Below, piece after piece: positions 22,339 to 34,407 of a stretch of 64,000 nt of DNA (its first letter is position 1; every line of letters begins with the position of its first letter). The notes below the pieces were generated by a model. It was given only the letters and a program-made list of their open reading frames with translations, did no database searches and was not told the DNA's origin. The position numbers were made by a program, and so were the translations under genes. Source of the stretch: Cephalotus follicularis. Its lineage: Eukaryota > Streptophyta > Magnoliopsida > Oxalidales > Cephalotaceae. The DNA is taken from contig BDDD01000126.1 of assembly GCA_001972305.1 (NCBI GenBank), forward strand, positions 310,001 through 374,000, given 5' to 3'.

Positions 22339-24002
22339 TGGATATTTGAGTATCTAACTAATATGTTTTAATATAAACCCAATAAGTGAAGGTCTAAGAC
22401 TTGGGCCTATCTGGACTATAGCCCATAATAAAGTAAGACCCTAATATAAATATAAGTGTGCTAGCTGAAGGTAACACTGCAAAATATTCCAAACTTGATA
22501 CGAATGATGTAATATTTTAACTCATATACACTTACCTCTTTATACAGATAAATACACTGACACTTTTACCACACATAATTTATAAAAAAAAGGGCATCAT
22601 CGAGGACGATAAACAAATGCCAACTCAACTTATTGTTTGTGGACACATAACTTGTTATATTTTCATAAGTATTGTACTCTACACACTACAATCAAAATCA
22701 TCTAACACAGGACCTCACTAGGACTACCTTATCCATTACAAGATTCTAAGAGTACGTTCTTGTTGCTTTCAATGTCTTTCATATTCTCTTTTTTCTTCAA
22801 TCTTTCGGTGGAGGAGAGATTATAATTGATTTACATGATAATGATTTTTACGACTAACGAGGCACATTTTTTAATGTGTGTCCATCCTGTAATTGAGATC
22901 CTTTCTTATATTTTATGTAATATTTTTTATTATATAAATTACAGATTATTATATTTTAATTTTTTTTTATAAAATATTAAGATTCAATAACCAACACTTT
23001 ATTCAACAAAAGATCTCAATTGCCATTTTAATAGATAAGCTTAATTATATTGATTGTTGACATCATATGAGCTATATATATATATATATATATATGCACG
23101 TGTGCAAAATCCGGTAGATTAATGTTGATCCTTGTTTTTGAACAACAATTGTGCCTCGATACTCGTGTCGTGCATAAAATGTTTCGTGGTGGGTGGCTTG
23201 CATTTAAAATTACATGAAGTCTGGTGTTAAAGCAAAACGGTTGTTTATGTTCATTTGAACTTAAAAAGTGACACGAATAATCTTTATCCTTAATCTGTTT
23301 ATTACCCCACCAAAACTGTTTGTCAAGCGTTCCAAGTAATATCTCTAAAATACGTCACGCCAATATCTTCAATTCACAGAAGAATTCTAGACGGACAGTT
23401 ATATATATGCAGAGATTTTGTACGAGGAGAAAACAAGAGTTTGAGAGATAATTGGTGTATCAATTCTTATAGAATATATGACATAATTTGAACATTCTCA
23501 ACTTGAATTTAAGTGTACCTGTTTGAATGCATATGTGGGACATCAATGCAACTTTGTTACGCGCATCAGGTTCTAATGTCAACGCAGAATCTCTTAAAGC
23601 CTTACTTTTAGTTCCACAAATAAATAAGATTATTCTATTAATACTTATAAAAGAATAAATAGTCTCTTATTCTTTTTCAACGTGAGACTTGAGAACAAGA
23701 GTTTTTTCTAACAATAAATGGCATTTTCAAATTCTTAACTTCGAGTTTAATTTACATGCGAATAATAAAATACATCCTTAAACTCACTTAAATTTAATAA
23801 AGAGTTGGATTTAAATTAAGTCCCAAAATAACAAATATCAAGTCCCGTAAATTCGTTTAAGTAAATATTTTTAATTGCATAATTGGTAATTTGTTCGCAG
23901 TAGACGATGCGCAATGATATGAATCTAGGTTCAAAACCAAAAGTATCACACCCAGCTTTATATATTTGGGACTATATTATGGCCTTAATTAGGATTGCAA
24001 TC
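22339..24002. other. Intergenic AT-rich region
   Basis: No gene recognised. A small inverted pair (AATTGAGATC at about 22894 and GATCTCAATT at about 23011) could be another tiny foldback element. A TA microsatellite lies at 23069-23094. The CAATC at 23998-24002 is the target duplication of the gypsy element that follows. Confidence 0.4.
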
Positions 24003-24551
24003 TGTTTATGCAAAAATCTTTCCCTCAACAGTACCCCATGTGTAAGGGCTTGATTTGTTTAGGAAAACGTTGGAATCTGTCCGAGATTTCGTGGTTGACG
24101 ATCCCTGCACAATAAGAGTACAAAGGTTGACGGTCCAGGAGGTTGTTCGCCCGGGGACACTCCGACGCTCAAGTTAGTAATTGCACAGAGAATACTAGGT
24201 TCTTTTGAGTGCTAAAGTGACTGACCTGGTTGAAGTCGTTTGATTTTGTATTGATAGACCACCAATGTAACTGTGGAACGTAGAAATAGGAGTTGATGGT
24301 TGCCCGTAAGGAAAATGCCCGAGAAGCCCGGGCATTTCCCCTGATCTCCGCCGGATTTGGTGGCACTTTCCCTTTAGGACGTAGTACCGTGCACGTCTCT
24401 GGTCATGGACTGACAACGCCCGAGGATCACGACACATTAATGTCATTCAAATTATAACGCTAGGCCACGTGTCCAGGCCTGGAAAAGACATATGACATCT
24501 TCTCCTGAGGGCACGTGACACTATACTTTAAATAGAAAATTCCCCACATCA
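24003..24551 (-). repeat. 3' LTR of the deleted Tat-like element
   Basis: 549 bp. On the minus strand it begins TGATGTGGGGAATTTTC and ends TTTGCATAAACA. It matches the 5' LTR at 36809-37368 along its whole length with many substitutions and small indels. A TTTAAAG box lies close to the minus-strand start. Confidence 0.85.
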
Positions 24552-24567
24552 TATGTTCCCCTGGTCC
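24552..24567 (-). other. Polypurine tract of the deleted Tat-like element
   Basis: Minus-strand GGACCAGGGGAACATA directly before the LTR start, equivalent to GGACCAGGGGGGCATA at 50933-50948 of the complete copy. Confidence 0.75.
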
Positions 24568-24702
24568 TTCTTTTCTGGCCTTGGCAGAGGAGGAGGAGCA
24601 GAGTTGAGAGTTCTTACCCGGGCAGAGCTCCCTTAAGAAATTTAGTCTAACTTACAGACTTTATGTTGTGGCCTTACAATTTTCGTGCCTAATTACCCAA
24701 GT

Positions 24703-27700
24703 TGTCACGCCCGGACCCAGCCCTGCTGGAATCCGTCGCGCCCACTACGAGGCCAAGTCTCCCATCAGAGACTCACCTCGTAGGTTCAGCAGAACAGAGA
24801 TTCAGAAAATACATTTATAACAGAAAATCTCTTCAAAACATAAAGAAAACATAAAATTTTCTTGAAAAACTTAGAAAATAATTCTAACTCTTAAAATTTT
24901 ACGAAAATCGGGCATGTGGTATTCGTTTATAGGACTATGCCCCCTGTAAAGAAAAAACACAATTTATAAAATCACACTCCCGAAGGAGGAAACAGTTTGT
25001 AATGGGCTCAGCCCTCAACAGATCATAATTTGAAAGCAGAAAAAAGGAAACGGGTTGGGCTCAGCCTCAACCATATTATCAAAACAGATATCTAAATAGG
25101 GCTCAGCCCTTTTTAAATGAAAACAGAACATTTATATAAACATATTATAAAATCACACTCCCGAAGGAGGAAACAGTTTGTAATGGGCTCAGCCCTCAAC
25201 AGATCATAATTTGAAAGCAGAAAACAAGAAACGGGTTGGGCTCAGCCTCAACCATATTATCAAAACAGAAATCTAAATAGGGCTGAGCCCTTTTTAAATG
25301 AAAACAGAACATTTATATAAACATATAAGTAATGCAAAATTTGAAACATTGATGCAGTATGCTATGCATATGTTGACTCTGGTAGCATGCCCTATGCGGT
25401 CTCACCTCAGCAGACAGACAGACTCCAGCTGACAGAGCGCAGCAGACTAACCTGTCAGAACTAAAAACAAAAAACAGAGGATAGGGTTAGTCCACAGGAC
25501 TAGTGAGATGGAACAAAAAGACTCAGTGGAGTATTTGCTCGCAATATATATATAAAAAGTCCATACATAAATGATATAAAAGTAATAAACAATTGAAACA
25601 GAATAAAAATCCAGAATCTGTTTTATAAACAGATTTAAAACCACTTAAACAGATTCATACATTCAAAAACCGATAAATAAATAGATTATAAAACAAATGT
25701 TAACAGAATCAGCAGAAAGTCAGATTCTTTTCTCAAAACAGATTTACTTCCTCAGAATCTCAGATATATATATATATATATATATTTAAGAAAATTTAAA
25801 CATAATAAACATATAAAGATGCACTGGGTCTACTAGGTAAGGTTGACGCCTGGGCCCCGTCGGGCCGAACGTCCAGCAGAACAGAAGGGCAATGATACCG
25901 TCGTATCAAAGCATCATAATAGAAAGTCTATCGTGTAGACAGTGCCTCTCATGGGCATCAGATATATATATATATATATAATACAATACCGAGATCCCAG
26001 AGCATCAAGATATATTTAAACCGATTTCAGAAACACAGAATACAGAATCTCAGATTTTCTCAAAACAGACTTCAAACAGATTTAAGCAGATACAGAGATT
26101 GGCAGAGTCGTCAAAACAGATTTATACAGATTCGAAAATCATTTTCTTATCAAATACAGATATAACCGAAAATAGCGTCATACTATGACTATAACCATGC
26201 GAGCATTTGAAAACATTAAAAGAAAGTTCAGACTTTACAACTTAAACAGATTTCAGAAATGAACTAAAACCAAGTTCATTCAGATACAGAAAACAAATAA
26301 GCAAACATGCTCATACATTCATAACATTAAAACATTTCAGAGTAAAAAAGGTTAAAGAAAGGCGTTCCACTCACAGTACAAACGAGCGAGTCCCTCGACT
26401 GGTCGCCTCCATGGCCGACCTCAAAGGCAGGATCATCTGCCAACAGACAGACAGACAGACAGACAACAGACCATCAGAACTCAGACAGACAACATACTAC
26501 AGACATATCAGACTCAAATACGTACAAAGACATGAAAAGCTATATGCAATGAAATACGTGCAGATGTCAGAAAACCATAACCGATCAATCCGATTAACAG
26601 AACAGAAGTCAGATTATTAAAAACATCTTTTAAACATCTTATTAAACACTCTTTCGAAATCATTAAAGTAAGTTCAAAATCATTAAAACTAGTCCAAGTG
26701 GTCGTCCAGGTTATCCAATTCGAGTCAGATAAGTAATTCAAGTTCATATGTAACAGAAACAGATACAGGAATGTAGAAAACAGCAGAAAATAGAACTAAC
26801 GGAACAGAGTTCGGAATTTACCGAAAGTTGATGAAATGGAGCACCGAGTCATAATCCCGCAGCGGAACTGGAACGGATCACATCACCGCAGAGAACGGAG
26901 TCGAAAAACTGTCCGAAGTTTCTCGCCGGAGGGTCGCCGGAGCTTGGGCCCACGCACCGCCGCTGGCCGGCACGGCCGCGTTTGGCCGGAACGGCCGCGT
27001 TGACCGCGGCTATCCTTCGCCGGTGATCGACGTTCCCGACGTCGTCACGGGTCGAGGCCGGTACCGTTCGAACGGCCGCAAGGCCAGGAGTTCGAATCTG
27101 GGCTCGCCTTGCCGTGACGACCACCGGAGACGGAGAAACGACGGAAAACAGTGGCCGGGAGAGAGAAATGCTCGCCGGGCGCAAACGGCGCCGTTGCCGG
27201 CGTCGAGGCTGGGGCCGGTGTACTCGGGAGGTCGCTGTGGTTCGACCGATACCCTTGCCGGCGTCAGATCGGCTCTGACCCCAGTGGCAGGAGCAGAGAG
27301 AGAGTGAGAGAATGGGAGAGATGGGAGAGAAACGGGGAGAGAGAGAGAGAGAGAAATCGGGGAGAGAGAGAAATGGCCAAAAATGCCAAAAAAATTACAT
27401 TTCCCATATATATTCAACTCAAAACGGACTGGGTTTCGTCCAGAATTAAACCGATACGGACAAAAATCGGATATTTAGGACATACCACTTGGGCTATTTT
27501 TCCGAATCAGCAGTCATTTCAGAAAAATATCTTTCAATTTACAGAAAAGAAAATTAATTTCTTATGCAGAAAACTATCAGAATAAAATCGTAAAAATTTA
27601 AATAATGCCATGATGCATATCATGAATGCCAGAAAATAGATTAACAGACCGACAGACAGACAGAAGCCACGTAGGCTCACATATACTGACCGTAGAAGGA

Positions 27701-27713
27701 CACGGATATCACA
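24703..27713 (-). repeat. 3' LTR of the LARD-like element (full length)
   Basis: 3011 bp. It contains a tandem duplication (24965-25145 and 25146-25326), CAGA microsatellite (about 26445-26466), TA microsatellites (25763-25785, 25962-25980), a GC-rich block (26860-27300) and GAGA runs (27295-27370). On the minus strand a TATA-like GAATATATATGG at about 27410 precedes the CT-rich leader. Open frames in the GC-rich block have no recognisable protein pattern. Confidence 0.85.
24965..25326. repeat. 181-bp tandem duplication in the LARD 3' LTR
   Basis: Two copies, 24965-25145 and 25146-25326, nearly identical by eye. Both start TATAAAATCACACTCCCG. The other LTR (29306-30547) has one copy, so the duplication arose after insertion or was in the source of one LTR only. 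Confidence 0.85.
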
Positions 27714-27729
27714 AACATATCCCCCTTAA
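27714..27729 (-). other. Polypurine tract of the LARD-like element
   Basis: Minus-strand TTAAGGGGGATATGTT directly adjoining the LTR start TGTGATATCC. Together with the primer site at 29291 it fixes the minus orientation. Confidence 0.75.
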
Positions 27730-29290
27730 CATAATTTCGTCCTCAAAATTCGCAGAACTCCAAAGGTTGTAAAGAGTTAAGCACTTGCCTCAGAAAATAA
27801 ACAGAAATGATCAACTCATAACAACTTTTCATCAATACAGAAATCAGATCACCCAAAACTTTTGTCCATCACATTTATTCACATCAGAATCATTCACATA
27901 TCATTATCAGATTTGACACCAGAACCCGAAAAGTTTTTCTCCAAGCATAATTCACAAGGTATCTTGACTCGCAAGATTTTATCAATCAGAAACCTCAAAT
28001 TCATTCATTAAACAGATCATGTCAAGACCTCAAGTCCTGAATACAGATTCTTAACAGACATTTGATCGTAAATAAAACACTACGAACCTCGACATTACCA
28101 GATTCATAACCAGACAGAAACTGCAGAAAACTTATAACAACTTGCTCTCATCAAGAGAATCACATCACTATTCATAACATATCACTAGAACTCGTAGCAT
28201 TTCCATTATCTAGGAACTTCAATTCAACATAAAAATTCAATCATATCAGAACTTTAAACAGATATTAAGGATCTTTAACGGTCATCAAATCAACAGAACT
28301 CATATTGCAATCATCGATATCACATAAGCATATCGAGAACCCTACTAACATATTACTACTTTACAGATCCTCATTTCCTATCATTAAGTCTCCCATATAA
28401 CTTGCAGAGGTTAAAACTAAAGTCATCGAAATGTAACTCAGTTCAAATCAGATCCTATAAGTAACCATTAACTTACTTCAAAGCAAGTCAGAAGAGTTTG
28501 CAAACAAAGCATTCTTATAACCTCAAGGCCACAATACAGATTTCCTCTGCATTCACTGATCTACACTTACTCATTTCATATCCTAGTCATGAAATGAATC
28601 ATCAAGCTGAATTATTGAATCCAGACCTTCAATTCAACCTTATTCAATTAATCATACTCATAATCTCAAAAGACGTTATCAATGAACTCCATACTATATC
28701 TTCTCGTACCACAATTCATAAAAGGTACACAGTCATAAAACTTTCTAGAATGATGGATCAATCACATCAACTACTCGACATTTACTACACAGCAGAGCAT
28801 CACATTCCTCAGAATCTATTAACTCCCAAACATATCCCCCTTAACAGGGAACTCCATCAGACAGAAAATCAGACACTGATCAGAACATCATCAGAAACTT
28901 AATCACAATACCACAAAACAGATATTCATACTAAAACTCGAACCTTAAAACTTCAGAATTGAACATCTCTATCTTTATAGCCTCAGATATAACCAGTATT
29001 TTCAGTAACGGAATCAGACCTCAAAACATCAGCAGACAATTCAGATCTACCATATCAGAACAGGGGAATAGGGTGTGACACCCCAGCAACAACTCTGTTG
29101 CGACAGAGAAATCCAGAGCAGAAATCTCAGACATCAGAACATTTGGGTCGAACGCAAACTCAAACTCTATCATAAGATGATATCACTTGACCACAAGGCA
29201 TGCTACCCACACTTATACCAGAACTCAGAACTGAATGCCTACCAGAAATGTATGAGATGCAGATGAGTCTAGAGAATCAGAAAGCCAAAA
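27730..29290 (-). other. Internal region of the LARD-like element, no coding capacity recognised
   Basis: About 1.56 kb of C/A-rich sequence on the plus strand. No gag, protease, RT or integrase motif is visible on either strand. A 134-codon frame on the plus strand (28498-28902) has simple composition, runs opposite to the element and matches no family I recognise. The block CATATCCCCCTTAACA appears at 27717 and again at about 28830, so the polypurine-tract region is duplicated inside. Confidence 0.7.
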
Positions 29291-29302
29291 GCTCTGATAC
29301 AA
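29291..29302 (-). other. Decayed primer binding site of the LARD-like element
   Basis: Minus-strand TTGTATCAGAGC, differing from the initiator tRNA-Met site TGGTATCAGAGC at one base, next to the end of the 5' LTR (29306). Confidence 0.75.
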
Positions 29303-29305
29303 AAC

Positions 29306-30547
29306 TGTCACGCCCAGACCCAGCCCTGCTGGAATCCGTCGCTCCCACTACGAGGCCAAGTCTCCCATCAGAGACTCACCTCGTAGGTTCAGCAGAACAG
29401 AGATTCAGAAAATACATTTATAACAGAAAATCTCTTCAAAACATAAAGAAAACATAAAAGTTTCTTGAAAAACTTAGAAAATAATTCTAACTCTTAAAAT
29501 TTTACAAAAATCGGGCATGTAGTATTCGTTTATAGGACTATGCCCCCTGTAAAGAAAAAACACAATTTATAAAATCACACTCCCGAAGGAGGAAACAGAT
29601 TGTAATGGGTTCAGCCCTCAACAGATCATAATTTGAAAGCAGAAAACAAAAAACGGGTTGGGCTCAGCCTCAACCATATTATCAAAACAGAAATCTAAAT
29701 AGGGCTCAGCCCTTTTTAAATGAAAACAGAACATTTATATAAACATATAAGTAATGCAGAATTTAAAACATTGATGCAGTATGCTATGCATATGTTGACT
29801 CTGGTAGCATGCCCCGCGTTTGGCCGGAACGGCCGCGTTGACCGCGGCTGTCCTTCACCGGCGATCGACGTTCCCGACGTCGTCACGGGTCGAGGCCGGT
29901 ACCGTTCAAACGGCCGCAAAGCCAGGAGTCCGAATCTGGGCTCGCCTTGCCGTGACGAACACCGAAGACGGAGAAACGACGGAAAACAGTGGCCGGGAGA
30001 GAGAAATGCTCGTCGGGCATAAACGGCGCCGTTGCCGGCGTCGAGGCTGGGGCCGGTGTACTCGGGAGGTCGCTGTGGTTCGACCGATACCCTTGCCGGT
30101 GTCAGATCGGCTCTGACGCCGGTGGCAGGAGCAGAGAGAGTGAGAGAACGGGAGAGATGGGAGGGAAACGGGGAGAGAGAGAGAGAGAAATCGGGGAGAG
30201 AGAGAAATGGCCAAAAATGCCAAAAAAATTACATTTCCCATATATATTCAACTCAAAACGGACTGGGTTTCGTCCAGAATTAAACCGATACGGACAAAAA
30301 TCGGATATTTAGGACATACCACTTGGGCTATTTTTCCGAATCAGCAGTCATTTCAGAAAAATATCTTTCAATTTACAGAAAAGAAAATTAATTTCTTATG
30401 TAGAAAACTATCAGAATAAAATCGTAAAAATTTAAATAATGCCATGATGCATATCATGAATGCCAGAAAACAGATTAACAGACCGACAGACAGACAGAAG
30501 CCACGTAGGCTCACAGATACAGACCGTACAAGGACACGGATGTCACA
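29306..30547 (-). repeat. 5' LTR of the LARD-like element, internally deleted
   Basis: 1242 bp. It aligns with 24703-27713 from both ends, but jumps at GTAGCATGCCC (29805-29815) from the counterpart of 25393 to that of about 26967, a loss of roughly 1.57 kb, and lacks the extra 181-bp copy. The rest is nearly identical to the 3' LTR, including GAGA runs and the CAGA microsatellite (30486-30498). Confidence 0.85.
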
Positions 30548-32036
30548 CAAGCTTTGTAGTCCTCTCATGACACCTTATTTCAAAGGCGCTTAGGCAAAAG
30601 GAATTAGTCTTTACGAGCTCTGGTGTGTTCGTAGACTAAGTCTGTGGTCTGCTCGGACAAGTTCCTATGGGTTTGCCGAGCAGGATATCATCTGGTTCAT
30701 CATGTTTTGAACCAGGTCGTCTGAGCTTGCAGTCCTCGTAGGGACACTTGTTTCAAAGTGCTTAGTACAACGAGCTTGATTGTTGCGAGTTCCCATGGAT
30801 TCGCCTTTCAAGACACGATTTTAGGTCTGGTCGAATAAGTTCCCATGGTATTGCCGACCAGAGTGTGCTCCCTAAAGAGTCTTTTTTTGCCCCCTGGGGG
30901 GTCCTTTTTATTTGCTCCCTGGGGAGTCTTTTTTGAGTTGCACCCTGGGGGGTCTTTTTTATTTGCCCCCTGGGGTTTTTTTTTTATTTGCTCCCTGGGG
31001 GGTCTTTTTTTATTTGCCCCCTAGGGGGTCTTTTTTATTTGCCCCCTGGGGGGTCTTTTTTTATTTGCCCCCTGGGGAGTCGTTTTTGGTTTACCCCCTG
31101 GGGAGGTGTACCATCCATGCACTGAGCATGCTTGCCGCCACCCATGCACTGAGCACGCATCTTGCCACCCATGCATTGTCCGAGGATGCAAGTGTCGAGC
31201 TCTTCATGGTTAAGCGCCGAGGTGCCAGGCTCTTTCTCTGTAGTAGGAGTCCGGGGTATTGAGGTGTCAGGGTACCGAGGTGCAAGGTGTCAGGCTCCAC
31301 GGTGCTGAGGATCCAATGCGTCGGGCTCTGGTACTGAGATGCATGGCGCCGAGCTCCATGGCTGCTGAGGTGACGAGGAGGCACTGGAGCATGCATGGCA
31401 TGCTGAGGAGAGATACAAGGCACTGTAGCTGAGGTGTCGGGGATGCACTGGAGCATGCATGGCACTGGGCTCCATAGCTGCTGAGGCGACGAGGAGGCAC
31501 TAGAGCATGCATGGCACTGTGGCACTGAGGATGCATGGCAGTGGGCTCCAGTGCTGAGGAGCTGTGGATGCATGGCATCGGGGTCCATGGTGCTGAGGAA
31601 GGAAGGCGTCGTAGCTGAGGTGCCGGGGATGCACTGGAGCATGCATGGCCCTAGGCTCCATAGCTGCTGAGGAGACGAGGAGGCATGGCATCGGGCTCCA
31701 TGGCTGCTGAGGAAGGAAGGAAGGCGTCGGGGATCCAAGGCGGTGGGCTCCCTTCCCTGTGGCATGCAAGGCGTCCATGGTGCTGAGGAAGGAAGGCGTC
31801 GGGGATCCAAGGCGCTGGGCTCCCTTCCCTGTGGTATGCATGGCGTCCAGGTGCTGAGGAAGGAAGGCGACGGGGATCCATGCGCTGGGCTCCCTTCCTT
31901 GCAGCATACATGGCGTCCATGGTGCTGAGAAAGGAAGGATGCATGGCGTAGGGCTCCCTGTCGTGAGGCCGTGTTGCATGCGTGCCGGGGAGAGATGCAA
32001 GGCACTGCAGCCGAGGCGCCAGGGATACACTGGAGC
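30548..32036 (-). repeat. 3' untranslated repeat region of the deleted Tat-like element, part 1
   Basis: Non-coding. 30880-31110 holds about nine units of roughly 28 bp of the form GCCCCCTGGGGGGTCTTTTTTATTT-like sequence, each with a CCCCC/GGGGG stem. 31110-32036 is a GC-rich minisatellite built from GCATGCATGGC, CTGAGGAGACGAGGAGGCA and a 73-bp unit starting CTGAGGAAGGAAGGCG (about 31706, 31783, 31853, 31925). Long open frames here (such as 31091-32005) are products of the repeat composition, not genes. A hAT-type element interrupts at 32037. Confidence 0.75.
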
Positions 32037-32194
32037 TAGACCTGGCAAAATTTACCCAAACCCGTGGGTACCCGTAATTTTTACGGGTAATGGGTTAATG
32101 TTTTTATACCCATTAAAAAACGGGTAATTATTACCCGTTACCCAACGGGTACACCCGTTGTCACCCAACCCGCGGGTACCCGCAATTTTATGTT

Positions 32195-32226
<32 letters not shown>

Positions 32227-32921
32227 AAATTAGGTTGTCACATACCCTTCATGCTTCAAAGATTGTAAGTATATATATATATTGGTGGTCACAAATTTTT
32301 ATATGTTGCTGGAGGAATGTGAAACGTTATACCTTGTGCAATCTTATTGAAACTTACTAAATTTTTATATTGAAACGTTATACCTTGTGTAACATTAGGT
32401 GTTTAATTTTTTCTTTTTTAATTTTGGTAGTTACCGTTATCATTATCGTGCATGTTTCCAAATAAAAGTATCATATTATTTTATTCCTAAAAATTTGAAT
32501 CAATTGAAGAAGATATTGAGCATAACAACTGCAACATCCGTGTCATTTATGAGAAGATATTGAGCATTTTCACAAGAATAATTTAGTTTGATTTTTTTAT
32601 GTGCATGGAACAAGTTTGATCTTTTATTTTTGGTAAAGTAATTGAAAACATATATTATGTATAATTTAAATATAACATTTGTTTATGTTTATGGTATGTA
32701 TTTATTATTTTTAAGTTATTTTATCAATTTTATTAATTAATATTCATTTTTAATAGAAAAATTAAACGGGCACCCGCGGTACCCATACCCGTTGCGGGTG
32801 GGTGATGGGTATAGTTTTTAGTACTCGTTAAAAAATGGGTAATTTTTACCCGTTACCCAACGGGTACACCCATTATCACCCGTACCCACGGGTATCCATG
32901 GGTACCCGTTTGCCAGGTCTA
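32037..32921. mobile_element. Non-autonomous hAT-type element (885 bp)
   Basis: Terminal inverted repeats TAGACCTGGCAAA and TTTGCCAGGTCTA, 13 bp and perfect, flanked by the 8-bp duplication ACTGGAGC (32029-32036 and 32922-32929), which identifies the hAT superfamily. Both subterminal regions (32050-32190 and 32770-32910) are packed with GGGTACCCG / ACGGGTAA words in both orientations. The centre is AT-rich and non-coding. It inserted into the minisatellite of the deleted gypsy element and is therefore younger than it. Confidence 0.95.
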
Positions 32922-34340
32922 ACTGGAGCATGCATGGCACTGGGCTCTCCATGGCTGTTGAGGAGACGAGGAGGCATGGCGCCGGGCTCCATGGCTGATG
33001 AGGAAGGAAGACACAGGGGATCCAAGGAGCTGGGCTCCCTTCCCTGTGGCATGCATGGCGTTCATCGTGCTGAGGAAGGAAGGCATCGGGGATCCAAGGC
33101 GCTGGGCTCCCTTCCCTGTGGTTTGGAAAGATGTTTGCTGGTGCTCCTCTTGGGAGTATCCTCTGGTCCTCTTCGTGGGAGTCTCGTCTGGTCCTCCTCT
33201 TGGGCTGCTCGGCCAGCACACAGCAAGGGTCAACTCAGCCAGGACATATATCGCTGGTTGGCATGTCTGCTCGGCATGTCTGCTCTGCACATCTGCCCAG
33301 ACTGCTCAGTATGTCTGCTTCGCACATCTGCCCGAACTACTCGGCATGTCTGCTCGACATGTCTTCCTGGACTACTCGGCATGTCTGCCCAGATGGGTTC
33401 TCAGAATGCTCTCCTGGGAGGTTTCTTGGAATAATCCCCTGGAGGAGTCTCTAAGTGCTCCCCTGGAGGAGTCTTTAAGTGCTCCCCTGGATGAGGCTTT
33501 GTTGAATGCTCCCTTGGTGGAGTCTCTAAGTGCTCCCATGAAAGAATCTTTGTTGAATTCTCCCCTGGAGGAGTCTTTTTGTAATGCCCCCTGGGGGGTC
33601 TTTCCGTGCTCCCCTGGAGGAGGCTTCTATGGAGTGCTCCCCTAGAGGAGGCTTTTTGGAATGCCCCCTGGGGGGTCTTTTTGTGATGCCCCCTAAGGGG
33701 GTCTTTCTGTGCTCCCCTAGAGGTGGCTATGTTCATGGTTAGTTAAACCTTAGGTTGACTTCGTAGCTCGGGTTGGTTGACCCTAAGCTGAGGTCTGGTG
33801 GCATCCCCGGGCGTTTGTCCCCGGGCATGCTCGCAGAAGTTAAGGGAGAGTAAGAAGTTTTCCTTAGTTTTGCCCGTCCTCCCGACCTCGGACCAGTTTG
33901 GTCCCTGAAGATGATTTATCAGGTGAGCCCTGGTGGATCCCTTGGGTACCTGGCCGGAGCGAGATTCCATCTCCTTAGTGTAAGTTGAGCATTTGGGAGA
34001 CCTCGGGTGGTTTTCCCTTGCTTGGCGTTTGTCCCCAGGCCCTTGAGTTGATCCCAGGCTTAGCTTATGTTAAACGTTGTCGTTTCTTTGTGCACGGGCA
34101 TTTCTTGTTTCTATGCCTTAGGTGCGTTTGGCCTGGGGTGCGCGGCTCTCCTCCGCAGCGTGTTTTAACGCCTGCCCTTGGCCTTAATGTTAGTCTTTGT
34201 TTGTTGGGGTTTTGGTTAGGGATCTAGGTGGGGGATCCTTCCAGCTGGCACGGCCGTCCTCGGGCGGGGGTGCTCGGGAACGAGGCGTGTCACCTTCGGT
34301 CCCTTGCAAACTTGGAACTATGATCTTGAACAAGTATTTT
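32922..34340 (-). repeat. 3' untranslated repeat region of the deleted Tat-like element, part 2
   Basis: Continues the minisatellite (32930-33120, same 73-bp unit) and then 33415-33725 with about ten units of the form CTCCCCTGGAGGAGTCTTT or GCCCCCTGGGGGGTCTTT, again short stems CTCC/GGAG spaced by T-rich loops. 33240-33400 has a CTGCTCGGCATGTCTG repeat. 33740-34340 is spacer. No gene; open frames on both strands are repeat artefacts. Confidence 0.7.
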
Positions 34341-34407
34341 GAAAAAAATCAACTTTATTGCTATCTTGAATTTGTACAACTTACACCAAATCACTGATAA
34401 TATTTTC

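Larger units (their letters stand above)
24703..30547 (-). mobile_element. Non-coding long-LTR retroelement (LARD-like)
   Basis: Minus orientation. The 5' LTR at 29306-30547 is internally deleted; the 3' LTR at 24703-27713 is full length (3011 bp). LTRs run TGTGACATCC/TGTGATATCC to GGGCGTGACA. The flanks are CAAGT (24698-24702) and CAAGC (30548-30552), a 5-bp duplication with one transition. The internal region of about 1.6 kb has a recognisable primer site and polypurine tract but no retroviral protein. Long LTRs with a non-coding interior fit a large retrotransposon derivative. Same family as the solo LTR at 16844-19784. It inserted into the gypsy element 24003-37368. Confidence 0.88.

Noticed and set aside
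28820..28860. Second polypurine tract suggesting another LTR boundary in the LARD interior
   Set aside because: No LTR start follows the repeated CATATCCCCCTTAACA block; it is only an internal duplicate of the true tract.
28498..28902. 134-codon open frame inside the long-LTR element
   Set aside because: Runs opposite to the element, has simple C/A-rich composition and matches no retroelement domain.
31091..32005. 304-codon open frame on the minus strand, with several overlapping frames
   Set aside because: Composition and periodicity come from the GC-rich minisatellite; no protein pattern, and all frames are open in parts.
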